The position numbers and the translations under genes are program-made. The notes below the pieces were generated by a model. It searched no databases. It was not told the DNA's origin and saw only the letters and a program-made list of their open reading frames with translations. A stretch of 64,000 bases of DNA from Pseudoflavonifractor gallinarum (lineage in GTDB: Bacteria > Bacillota > Clostridia > Oscillospirales > Oscillospiraceae), in contig NZ_JADCKF010000014.1 of the NCBI RefSeq assembly GCF_014982855.1, positions 27,913 through 91,912 of the forward strand, read 5' to 3'. Positions 1 through 7,057 of this stretch are shown here, piece by piece (within the stretch, counting starts at the first letter, position 1; each line of letters opens with the position of its first letter).

Positions 1-377
1 TCCAGCATGGTGGTGATACCGCTGTGCAGACCCTCCATGCAGCCCAGCATGGCGGCCAGGTAGCAGTCATTGCGGGTCAGGTTAGTGGCAGCGGGGAAGG
101 TCATGGTCTCCAGCCAGTCCTTGAGCACCATGTCATCGCCCAGACCCTTGAGCAGGGTCTGGAAGAGGTGGTTATGGGTGTTGACAAAGCCGGGGAAGAC
201 GATCTTGCCGTCCAGGTCGGTGACCTTGGCGGCGTCGGTGTACTTGGCTTCCAGAGCGTCGCTGGGGCCGACCTCCACGATGCGGTTGCCCTGGATGGCC
301 ACAGCACCGTGGAAAAAGACCTCACGGTCGGGATTGACGGTGACAATGATTCCGTTTTTCAGCAGATGGTCGATCAT
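1..377 (-). CDS. Amidohydrolase family protein, N-terminal part (cut by window edge)
   Basis: This is the first 125 codons of a metal-dependent amidohydrolase of the SsnA/chlorohydrolase/aminohydrolase type; the C-terminal part lies beyond base 1. The protein begins MIDHLLKNGIIVTVNPDREV, the usual beta-sandwich start of the family, and carries the metal-binding HxH signature as NTHNHLFQ at about residues 66-73. It starts at ATG 377 behind AAAGGAG. The next minus-strand gene upstream is a nucleobase permease 22 bp away, so uptake and deamination of a base is a reasonable joint role, but the exact substrate is not visible. It is a paralogue of the enzyme at 5545-6909, which has nearly the same HxH region. 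Confidence 0.85.
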   Translation of the reverse strand, partial: MIDHLLKNGIIVTVNPDREVFFHGAVAIQGNRIVEVGPSDALEAKYTDAAKVTDLDGKIVFPGFVNTHNHLFQTLLKGLGDDMVLKDWLETMTFPAATNLTRNDCYLAAMLGCMEGLHSGITTML

Positions 378-399
378 AGTAGTTGCGCTCCTTTCCAAA

Positions 400-1773
400 T
401 CAGTCGGCGGAAGCTTCCGCGTCCAGATCCTCCTGCGTCTTGGGCAGGACGATATTCAGCACGATGGCAGTCAGGGCCACCAGAATGATGCTGGACTCAC
501 CGAAGAACATCTGCACATAGCCGCCCACCAGATCCAGGGTATCCTTGGCAAAGGAGATGCCCAGGCCCAGGGTGATGGAGATACCACAGATGAGCATGGA
601 ACGGCTGGTAAAGCGGCTCTTGGCCACCAGGCTCATGCCGCTCATGGCGATCATGGAGAAGACCACGATGGTAGCACCGCCCACCACGCAGTTGGGGATG
701 GTGGAGAGAAGGCCGGCCAGCTTAGGGCAGAAGGCGGCCACAATGAGGGTCAGGGCGCCGGTGCCCATGACCCAGCGGGAGCAGACCTTGGTCATGGCCA
801 CGATGCCGGAGCACTGGCTGTAAGAGCCGGTGGCAAAGCAGTTGAAGACAGAGGCGAACATGCAGGCGAAGGCGTTGCCCAGGATACCGCCGGAGAGCTC
901 CTCGTCCTTGGGCTGACGGCCCAGGCCGCCGGTGGCGGACACGGTCATATCGCCCACCATCTCCACGGCGTTGATGAAGTAGAGCAGAATAAAGACCAGG
1001 ATGAACTCGGGCTTGAAGACCAGAGCGGGGCCGCCGTCGCCGAAGGCCAGGGGACGGGGAATGTCAAACCACTTGGCGGAGGCGATGTTGCTGAAGTCCA
1101 CATAGCCGGTCACCGCGGCCACCACATAGCCAACCACGATGCCGATGAGCACGGCCGCGGCGCTGACCATGCCCTTGCCGAAGGCGGAGCAGGCCACGAT
1201 CACCACGATGACCAGGCCGCCGATCAGCCAGTTATGAAGCTGTCCCATGGTGGGATCTCCCTGACCGCCGGCCAGGTTGTAGGCGGCGATGGAGAAGCAG
1301 GAGATACCGATGGAGACGATTATAGTACCCGTCACGATGGGCGGGAAGAATTTACGAATGTAAGGCAGCACAAATGCTACAAAGACCGAGGACAGGGCCG
1401 CCACCAGCTGGGCACCGAACAAAACGGGAAGTCCCAGCTCTTCGTTGGTCGCCACGGCCAAACAGATGGGCAGGAAGGTATAGGTGAGGCCCAGCATAAT
1501 GGGAAGGCCGGAACCGATGCGGATCTTGCCCAGATGGATGGGGAAAGCCTGGATCAGCGTAGCCACGCCTGCGCCCAGAACAGAGCACTGGATGAGCAGG
1601 GTGGAATAGTAGCTGTCCATATTGGCGGCGCTGGCCACCAGGATCATGGGAACGATGTTGCCCACGAACATAGCCAGCAGCTGCTGGAAGCCAAGGGGAA
1701 AGGCCTGAAGGAACGGCGGTCTGCCGTCCAACTCATAGATGGCATTGCTTTTTGCGCTTTTGAACTGTTTCAA
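400..1773 (-). CDS. NCS2 (NAT) family nucleobase:cation symporter, uracil/xanthine permease type
   Basis: A roughly 457-residue polytopic membrane protein of the NCS2 family, which imports uracil, xanthine or related bases with a cation. I choose TTG 1773 because GGAGG lies 11 bases upstream; an in-frame ATG at 1824 lacks such a site. The family signature [QEP]-N-x-G-x4-T-[RKG] is present as QCSGIVAMTK, so the conserved Asn is Cys. The TM1 QH pair of bacterial members appears as QQ (FQQLLAMFVGN). These substitutions make substrate prediction unsafe. The gene sits between a structured leader RNA and an amidohydrolase on the same strand, probably one transcription unit for base uptake and catabolism. 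Confidence 0.88.
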   Translation of the reverse strand: MKQFKSAKSNAIYELDGRPPFLQAFPLGFQQLLAMFVGNIVPMILVASAANMDSYYSTLLIQCSVLGAGVATLIQAFPIHLGKIRIGSGLPIMLGLTYTFLPICLAVATNEELGLPVLFGAQLVAALSSVFVAFVLPYIRKFFPPIVTGTIIVSIGISCFSIAAYNLAGGQGDPTMGQLHNWLIGGLVIVVIVACSAFGKGMVSAAAVLIGIVVGYVVAAVTGYVDFSNIASAKWFDIPRPLAFGDGGPALVFKPEFILVFILLYFINAVEMVGDMTVSATGGLGRQPKDEELSGGILGNAFACMFASVFNCFATGSYSQCSGIVAMTKVCSRWVMGTGALTLIVAAFCPKLAGLLSTIPNCVVGGATIVVFSMIAMSGMSLVAKSRFTSRSMLICGISITLGLGISFAKDTLDLVGGYVQMFFGESSIILVALTAIVLNIVLPKTQEDLDAEASAD

Positions 1774-1833
1774 CGTTGTATGTCCCTCCACAGGATGTCC
1801 ACGGGAAGGGGCGTTCCCTTCCATTTCATCTCA

Positions 1834-1978
1834 TCTCGTTGCGGACGAAGCGGCACTGTCGGGGGAACTCGGTGGGTGCCGCCTGCCTGTCGGCTGGTCA
1901 TAAAAAGTACCGCCGTCCCCCAAGGGACGCCGGCTGAGCCGTTTCGGTATACAGGCTTGAGGGTGGAATAAGACGAGA
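1834..1978 (-). ncRNA. Structured leader or stand-alone RNA, possibly 6S RNA-like
   Basis: Between the promoter near 2050-2078 and the permease, the minus strand holds a GC-rich structured segment. A 6-bp closing helix pairs 1973-1978 (TCTCGT on the minus strand) with 1834-1839 (ACGAGA). Inside are GCCTGT/ACAGGC, a GTCCC/GGGAC hairpin and the unpaired block GGCACCCACC, which I associate from memory with firmicute 6S RNA. A separate hairpin (AATTCGGCC with GGCCGGAATT) lies upstream at about 1983-2025. No purine riboswitch core was found. Alternatives are an undescribed riboswitch for the downstream base permease, or an independent RNA gene. Confidence 0.4.
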
Positions 1979-2049
1979 AAAGAATTCCGGCCCTCCCGCG
2001 CATTCACTGCAAGCGCGGCCGAATTGCCTTCACCTCCTTATCTAGAGAG

Positions 2050-2078
2050 ATTATATAACACTTTATAAGAGTAGTCCA
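2050..2078 (-). promoter_or_regulatory. Sigma-A promoter for the leader RNA/permease
   Basis: On the minus strand TGGACT (2073-2078) and a consensus TATAAT (2050-2055) are 17 bp apart. Transcription should start near 2043, giving about 270 nt of leader before the permease start codon. The -35 is weak, the -10 perfect. Confidence 0.65.
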
Positions 2079-2162
2079 TACCTTTTTGTAAAAACCGACT
2101 GTCAAAAAAGGGTGAAAATAATTTTTCTTTGGAGCCCACTATGCAAAATGATATACAGGATA

Positions 2163-2330
2163 TGTGGATTGGAAGAAAAAGGCTATCCTTGTGAGAGTAA
2201 GTTTTCCACATTATCCACATAGTTATCCACAAGGTGGTGGACAAGTTATGTGGATGCATTATTCAAAATATTGTTTACATAACGCAAAATATAACGAAAA
2301 AAGACGGCAGAATATCCAAAGGAAAAGGGG
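2163..2330. other. DnaA-box cluster with adjacent AT-rich stretch, candidate oriC or DnaA-binding control site
   Basis: Two perfect DnaA boxes TTATCCACA lie at 2211-2219 and 2223-2231, with an 8/9 match at 2202-2210. Weaker 7/9 matches on the other strand are at 2163-2171, 2236-2244 and 2249-2257, giving six boxes in 95 bp. They are followed by an AT-rich run (about 2258-2310) that could serve as an unwinding element. The cluster lies between a minus-strand gene and plus-strand mnmE, a gene usually close to the origin in Firmicutes. dnaA, dnaN, rpmH and mnmG are not in the window, so an origin is inferred, not shown; a DnaA-regulated mnmE promoter is the alternative. Confidence 0.6.
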
Positions 2331-2336
2331 CGGGAC

Positions 2337-2366
2337 TTGTCCCCCTCCGGGGAACCGTGCTAGAAT
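2337..2366 (+). promoter_or_regulatory. Promoter for mnmE
   Basis: TTGTCC (2337-2342) and TAGAAT (2361-2366) with an 18-bp spacer, about 90 bp upstream of the mnmE start. The leader contains a short hairpin CACCGCC...GGCGGTG (about 2381-2403). It lies just downstream of the DnaA-box cluster. Confidence 0.55.
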
Positions 2367-2456
2367 AAACAGCGACAAGGCACCGCCCGCTGTGAAGGCG
2401 GTGTATTCTGCATGAAAACCGGCGTACCATGGAGCGCCGGCCGATGAGGTGAGACC

Positions 2457-3836
2457 ATGAGGGATACCATTGCCGCCATTGCTACGGGGCCGGTCCGCTC
2501 GGCGGTGGGAATCATACGCCTGTCTGGGCCGGAGGCCATTGCGGCGGCCGCCGCTGTTTTCCGGGCGGCAAGCGGCCGGAGCCTGACCGAGTATGAAAAT
2601 CGCCGCCTGGTACTGGGCGCTCTGCTGGACCGGGCGGGAAACCCGGTGGACCAGGTGCTGGCCACGGTGTCCCGGGCGCCGGAGAGCTATACGGGAGAGG
2701 ATACGGCGGAATTGCAGTGCCATGGATCCCCGGCAGTGCTGACGCTGGGGCTGGAGGCCCTGTTTGCCCAGGGCGTGCGCCAGGCAAGGCCGGGCGAATT
2801 TACCCGCCGGGCCTTTCTGAACGGAAAGCTGGACCTGACCCAGGCCGAGGCCGTGGCCGACCTGATCGACGCGGAGACCCAGGCGGCGGCCCGGATCGCG
2901 GGGGGACAGCTCTCAGGCGCCCTCAGCCGCCGGATTGGGGCGGTCTATGACGCGCTGGTGGACGTGAGCGCCCATTTCCACGCGGTGCTGGACTACCCGG
3001 ATGAGGACATCGACGCCTTTGGGGCAGAGACCCTGGACCGGGCGCTGGAAGGGGCGGAGCGGGATCTCTCCGCCCTGCTGGATACCTACCGCCGGGGCAA
3101 GCTGCTGGTAGGGGGGATCCCCTGTGCCATCGTGGGGCAGCCGAACGCGGGAAAGTCCTCTCTGCTCAACGCCCTGCTGGGCTATGAGCGTGCCATCGTC
3201 ACCGATATCCCGGGCACCACCCGGGATACGGTCGAGGAAAAGTGCACGCTGGGCGGGCGGCTGCTGCGGCTCATCGACACTGCGGGCATCCGGGAGACCG
3301 GGGACGCGGTGGAGCGCATCGGCGTGGAGCGCAGCCGCCGGGCACTGGCCGGTGCGGAACTGGCCCTGGTGCTGGTGGATCTGACCCGGCCCCTGGATGA
3401 GGTGGACAAGGACCTCTTCCGAGAGGCGGTGGAGCGGGCCGGACAGGTGATCCTGGTGGGCACCAAGGCCGATCTGCCCCAGGCCCATCCCCTTTCGCTG
3501 CCCTGGAGTGCGGAGAAGCCGGTACCGGTGGTCTCCCTGAGCAGCCGCACGGGAGAGGGCCTTCCGGCCCTGGAGGAGGCCATCGCCGCCTGCTTCCCCT
3601 CGGAGGGAGGGGAAGAGCGGGGCGAGATGCTCACCAACGCCCGGCAGGCCGGGGCCGCCGGGCGGGCCCTGGAGCAGGTCCGCGCCGCCCGGGAGAGCCT
3701 TGCCTTAGGTATGACGCCCGACGCGGTGCTGGTGGATGTGGAAGGGGCCATGGAGGCTCTGGGAGAACTCACCGGACGGACGCTCCGGGAGGATGTGACG
3801 GCGCGGATCTTTGAGCGGTTCTGTGTGGGAAAATAA
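2457..3836 (+). CDS. mnmE: tRNA uridine-5-carboxymethylaminomethyl(34) synthesis GTPase MnmE
   Basis: A 459-residue GTPase that, with MnmG, modifies the wobble uridine of several tRNAs. The N-terminal tetrahydrofolate-binding domain (MRDTIAAIATGPV start) is followed by a helical region and an inserted G domain. The G domain shows G1 GQPNAGKSS, G2 TDIPGTTRDT, G3 DTAG and G4 TKAD. The protein ends in the diagnostic FCVGK, whose Cys and Lys complete the C-terminal C-x-G-K motif. Length is normal. ATG 2457 follows GAGGTGAG. MnmG, its usual partner and neighbour, is not adjacent; a secreted SLH/CAP protein gene follows after 22 bp. Confidence 0.97.
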   Translation: MRDTIAAIATGPVRSAVGIIRLSGPEAIAAAAAVFRAASGRSLTEYENRRLVLGALLDRAGNPVDQVLATVSRAPESYTGEDTAELQCHGSPAVLTLGLEALFAQGVRQARPGEFTRRAFLNGKLDLTQAEAVADLIDAETQAAARIAGGQLSGALSRRIGAVYDALVDVSAHFHAVLDYPDEDIDAFGAETLDRALEGAERDLSALLDTYRRGKLLVGGIPCAIVGQPNAGKSSLLNALLGYERAIVTDIPGTTRDTVEEKCTLGGRLLRLIDTAGIRETGDAVERIGVERSRRALAGAELALVLVDLTRPLDEVDKDLFREAVERAGQVILVGTKADLPQAHPLSLPWSAEKPVPVVSLSSRTGEGLPALEEAIAACFPSEGGEERGEMLTNARQAGAAGRALEQVRAARESLALGMTPDAVLVDVEGAMEALGELTGRTLREDVTARIFERFCVGK

Positions 3837-3858
3837 GAGTATGACAGGAGGATGGAGG

Positions 3859-4902
3859 ATGCAGAAGAAGCGAGCAGCCGCGGCCCTGTTGGCGGCCGCC
3901 ATGATCCTGGGGGTCCCGGCGCAGGCCGGGAGCCGGGGCGCCTTTTCGGATGTCCTGGAGAAGCACTGGGCCTTTGCGGCCATTGAGCAGGCCTATGCGG
4001 ATGGAGTGATGACGGGGACCTACTATGACGCCGTGACCGGAGTCCGGCAGTTTTCCCCCGAGGGCTCCCTCAGCATGGCGGAGTGGCTGAGCATGCTGAC
4101 CCGCGCCTGCTGGCCGGAGGAGGTGGCGTCCGCCCCGTCCTCTGGAAGCTGGTATGCCGGTGCGGCGGCGGTGGCAGAGCATCACGGCCTGCTGGATGGG
4201 GTGGAGGATGTGCCCCTGGAAGGGGCCCTGACCCGAAATGCCATGGCGGTGGTCATCCGGCATGTGCTGGAGGAGCAGGGCGTGGCCATGCCGGATGAGG
4301 AGGCCCTGCGGGATACCCAGGCCAAGATCGGGGACTGGGCCCAGATCCCTGCGCAATATCAGGAGTCCGTGGCGGCGGTCATGGCTCTGGGTATCCTCTC
4401 TGGTACGGACAGCAGCGGCACCTTTGCCGGTGGTGCGACCTTTACCCGGGGCCAGGCCGCTGCGGTATATGGCCGTCTGGAGGGTGTGCTTACAGCGGGA
4501 GCGGGGCTCCCCTCCCAGGAGACCACGCCCGAGGCAGAGGACCCGGTGGCGGCGGTGGTGCGTCTGGTCAATGAGGCCCGGGCCCAGGAGGGCCTGCCCC
4601 CGCTGGAGGTCCTCTCCGAACTGGAGACAGCGGCTGAGATTCGGGCCCAGGAGCTGGGAACACTCTTTGAGCACACCCGGCCCGATGGGCGCAGCTGCTT
4701 TACGGTCCTGGAGGAGTGCGGCGTGTCCTCTTACCGCGCCGCCGGAGAGAACATCGCCATGGGGACCGATGACCCGGAGCGGGCTATGGAGCTGTGGATG
4801 AACTCGCCGGGCCACCGGGCCAACATCCTCAAGAGCACGTTTACCCACATCGGCGTGGGTTACCATGAGGGCGGATGGGTCCAGCTCTTCCTGGGGCAGT
4901 GA
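3859..4902 (+). CDS. Secreted SLH-domain and CAP-domain (SCP/PR-1 like) protein
   Basis: A 347-residue exported protein. It has a signal peptide (MQKKRAAAALLAAAMILG), SLH-type repeats over about residues 27-210 (for example AFSDVLEKHWAFAAIEQAYADG) and a C-terminal CAP domain from about residue 230. The CAP domain shows EHTRPDGRSCFTVL, GENIAMG and NSPGHRANIL. SLH repeats usually anchor proteins to the cell-wall polymer; bacterial CAP domains are common on spores and cell surfaces but their activity is poorly known. ATG 3859 has AGGAGG seven bases upstream and is preferred over ATG 3841. A strong terminator follows. Confidence 0.88.
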   Translation: MQKKRAAAALLAAAMILGVPAQAGSRGAFSDVLEKHWAFAAIEQAYADGVMTGTYYDAVTGVRQFSPEGSLSMAEWLSMLTRACWPEEVASAPSSGSWYAGAAAVAEHHGLLDGVEDVPLEGALTRNAMAVVIRHVLEEQGVAMPDEEALRDTQAKIGDWAQIPAQYQESVAAVMALGILSGTDSSGTFAGGATFTRGQAAAVYGRLEGVLTAGAGLPSQETTPEAEDPVAAVVRLVNEARAQEGLPPLEVLSELETAAEIRAQELGTLFEHTRPDGRSCFTVLEECGVSSYRAAGENIAMGTDDPERAMELWMNSPGHRANILKSTFTHIGVGYHEGGWVQLFLGQ

Positions 4903-4950
4903 CGCATCCCAATCTGCCCAAACAGACCCAATCCATCGGATATGCAAAGA

Positions 4951-4984
4951 GAGCGCCTGTCCCAGAAGGGACAGGCGCTCTTTC
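4951..4984. terminator. Bidirectional intrinsic terminator
   Basis: A perfect 13-bp stem, GAGCGCCTGTCCC, loop AGAA, then its complement and TTTCTC. It sits between the convergent CAP-protein and flavoprotein genes; the minus-strand side also ends in a T-rich run. Confidence 0.9.
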
Positions 4985-4993
4985 TCTGGAAAT

Positions 4994-5548
4994 TTACAGG
5001 GTGGACAGACGCTGGGCCAGAGCTGTAAGCTGTGTCTGGATCTCCGGGCGCTGGGGAAGTGGGCGGCGGTCGGCATCATCCATGCGGATGATGTCCTCAC
5101 AGCTGGCGTGCAGATCGGAGAGGACGCCCCGCAGCATGAGCTCGGCGGGAAGGAACTGCCCCTCAAAGGGAGGTGCGCCCCCCACCAGCAGCAGCGCGCC
5201 CCGCTTGGTGGAGATCTGATCTTCGTCCCCCCGGACGGTGGCGGCCCAGTAGGGCTGGAGCCGGTCGATGATGGTCTTCAGGGGAGCGGGCACCGAGTGG
5301 AAGTAGAGGGGCGAGGCGATGATCAGATTGTCACACCCCTCGATGGCCGGATAGAGATCCTTCATCTCATCTTTTACGGCACAGCCCGGGTGGGAGAGAC
5401 AGTAGCGGCAGTCCCGGCAGGGGGAGACCGGGGTGTCATAGGCCCGGACCACGGTGACCTCACCGGGCAGGCGCAGACGGAGGAATTCCACCAGTTCGGC
5501 CGTGCGGCCCCGGCGGCGGGCGGAGCCCTCCAGAATTATCGTTTTCAC
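4994..5548 (-). CDS. Flavodoxin-fold NAD(P)H-dependent oxidoreductase, iron-sulfur flavoprotein-like
   Basis: A 184-residue protein of the NADPH-dependent FMN reductase/iron-sulfur flavoprotein group. It starts MKTIILEGSARRRGRTAELV, where the SxRxxGxT-like loop would bind FMN phosphate. A cysteine cluster CRDCRYCLSHPGC follows at about residues 44-56, and then IIASPLYFHSVPAPLKTIIDRL, split here only by reading length. The Cys cluster suggests an Fe-S centre or redox-active thiols. The start overlaps the stop of the upstream amidohydrolase by 4 bp, so the two are translationally coupled and probably act on the same compound class. The electron partner is unknown. Confidence 0.85.
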   Translation of the reverse strand: MKTIILEGSARRRGRTAELVEFLRLRLPGEVTVVRAYDTPVSPCRDCRYCLSHPGCAVKDEMKDLYPAIEGCDNLIIASPLYFHSVPAPLKTIIDRLQPYWAATVRGDEDQISTKRGALLLVGGAPPFEGQFLPAELMLRGVLSDLHASCEDIIRMDDADRRPLPQRPEIQTQLTALAQRLSTL

Positions 5549-6909
5549 GGCTTTAACCCTCCCTTTTCCTGGAGCAGAGCGGCCTCCTCCTGGAGGCGGA
5601 AGACCGAGCGGGCCTCCTCGATGCGGGTGAGGCGGCCGTCCTCCAGCACCACCTCGCCCTCCACCAGTGTGGTGCGGACGCCGGCCGGGCTGGCGTTATA
5701 GATAATAGAGGTGACCGGATCAAAGCTGGGGACGGTGGTGCAGTTCATGGGATCGTAGAGGAAGAGATCGGCCCGCTTTCCCACCTCCAGGGAGCCCAGG
5801 TCCTTTTCGCGGTGGATGCTCCGGGCGCCGTCGATGGTGGCCATCTCCAGAAGGCGCATGGCGGGGAGGACCGTGGGGTCCCGGTAGAAGGCCTTCTGCC
5901 ACAGGGCGGAGATCTTCAGCACCTCCAGCATGTTCTGACTGTCGTTGGAGGCCGCTCCGTCCGTGGCCAGGCCCACGGGGATGCCGTGCTCCAGCAGCTG
6001 GCACACCGGCAGGGTCTGGTACCCCATGAGCATGTTGGAGATGGCATTATAGGAGACGCTCACCCCGTGCCGGGCCAGGGTCTCCACCTCGTGGGGCTGG
6101 ATCAGGGCGCAGTGGACGGTCAGGAGCTTGGTGTCCAGAACGCCGGTCTTTTCGTAAAATTCAATGGTGGATACCCCGTGGCGCTCCAGACAGAAGGCGT
6201 TGTCCTCCTCGGTCTCCAGCGTGTGGATGGTCAGGAGGGTGTCCAGCTCCCGGGCCAGATCGGCGCAGCGGCGGAAGCCGTCCTCGGACAGGCTCCAGAC
6301 AATGCCGGGGGCGATGGCGACATCGATGCGGGGGTCGGAGCGGTACTGGCTGTGGAGACGGCGCACGTCGTCAAAGAAGTCCTCCATGGCCTCCACATGG
6401 GGCGGCTTGCAGGGGTCGGGGTAGTCCTCCGTGTTGGCATGTCCCCGGGCCAGCACGCCCCGGATGCCGATGTCCTGAAAGGCCTTGATGACCGCATCGC
6501 TCAGGCCGGGCCGTCCGTGGGCGTACTGGTAGTCCACACAGGTGGTCACACCGCTGTGGAGCTGCTCCGCACAGCCCACCAGAGCGGCCCAGTAGATGTT
6601 TTCCGGGGTAATGTTGCGGTAATGGGCGATAATGCACTCATCCAGCCAGCGGATGAGCCCCAGATCCTTGCCGAGATTTTTCAGCAGCATCTGGAAGAGG
6701 TGGTTGTGGGTGTTGATAAAGCCGGGGTATGCAATGGTGCCGGAGGCGTCCAGAACGTGGGGGGCGCTGTACTGCTCCAGCAACGCTTGGGTGGGAAGGA
6801 TGGCGGCGATCCGGCCATCCCGGATGGCGATGCCGTGATCGGAAAGAATGCGGCGCTGGGGATCCATGGTGACCAGGGTTGCGTGAACGATCAGACGGTC
6901 TGCCTGCAT
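5545..6909 (-). CDS. Amidohydrolase (SsnA/8-oxoguanine deaminase/chlorohydrolase-like)
   Basis: A 454-residue zinc or iron amidohydrolase, complete. Metal-ligand motifs are visible in order: the HxH in NTHNHLFQ, a third His in IHTLETEEDN, a fourth in VHCALIQPHEV, and the catalytic Asp in LATDGAASNDS. The family deaminates or dechlorinates N-heterocycles such as guanine, 8-oxoguanine, cytosine or triazines; the substrate is not determined. ATG 6909 lies behind GGAGGG. It is divergent from an XRE-cupin regulator with an AT palindrome between them, and is followed with a 4-bp overlap by a flavin reductase. It is paralogous to the gene at 1-377. Confidence 0.88.
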   Translation of the reverse strand: MQADRLIVHATLVTMDPQRRILSDHGIAIRDGRIAAILPTQALLEQYSAPHVLDASGTIAYPGFINTHNHLFQMLLKNLGKDLGLIRWLDECIIAHYRNITPENIYWAALVGCAEQLHSGVTTCVDYQYAHGRPGLSDAVIKAFQDIGIRGVLARGHANTEDYPDPCKPPHVEAMEDFFDDVRRLHSQYRSDPRIDVAIAPGIVWSLSEDGFRRCADLARELDTLLTIHTLETEEDNAFCLERHGVSTIEFYEKTGVLDTKLLTVHCALIQPHEVETLARHGVSVSYNAISNMLMGYQTLPVCQLLEHGIPVGLATDGAASNDSQNMLEVLKISALWQKAFYRDPTVLPAMRLLEMATIDGARSIHREKDLGSLEVGKRADLFLYDPMNCTTVPSFDPVTSIIYNASPAGVRTTLVEGEVVLEDGRLTRIEEARSVFRLQEEAALLQEKGGLKP

Positions 6910-6943
6910 AAGTATCCCTCCTGAACCAGATATGGATGGTTCT

Positions 6944-6971
6944 ATTATGCTCCGATTTTTATAAATGTCAA
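6944..6971 (-). promoter_or_regulatory. Promoter of the amidohydrolase-flavoprotein operon
   Basis: On the minus strand TTGACA (6966-6971), 16-bp spacer and CATAAT (6944-6949), about 35 bp from the start codon. The perfect palindrome at 6977-6992 lies immediately upstream of the -35. Confidence 0.75.
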
Positions 6972-6976
6972 TAAAA

Positions 6977-6992
6977 TTTTATAATTATAAAA
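6977..6992. promoter_or_regulatory. 16-bp perfect AT palindrome, candidate operator
   Basis: TTTTATAATTATAAAA reads identically on both strands and lies between the two divergent -35 elements (6966-6971 minus, 6998-7003 plus). A dimeric regulator bound here could control both genes; the XRE-cupin protein encoded alongside is the obvious candidate. Confidence 0.5.
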
Positions 6993-6997
6993 AAGCT

Positions 6998-7027
6998 TTG
7001 ACGGGCGAGGGATACGACTGCTATAAT
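6998..7027 (+). promoter_or_regulatory. Promoter of the XRE-cupin regulator
   Basis: TTGACG (6998-7003), 18-bp spacer, TATAAT (7022-7027), about 30 bp before ATG 7058. Confidence 0.75.
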
Positions 7028-7057
7028 AGACAAAAACGGCCGACAGGAGGAACGGGA

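Noticed and set aside
70..1971. A 633-codon plus-strand frame covering the amidohydrolase and permease
   Set aside because: It crosses two recognised minus-strand genes and the RNA region, and has Gly/His-rich composition typical of a shadow frame.
1770..2003. A 77-codon minus-strand frame ending at the permease start
   Set aside because: It overlaps the structured RNA and has no ribosome site within 25 bases of its ATG; treated as chance.
1774..2043. Purine riboswitch before the NCS2 permease
   Set aside because: The conserved purine-aptamer core and loop sequences are absent from the minus-strand leader.
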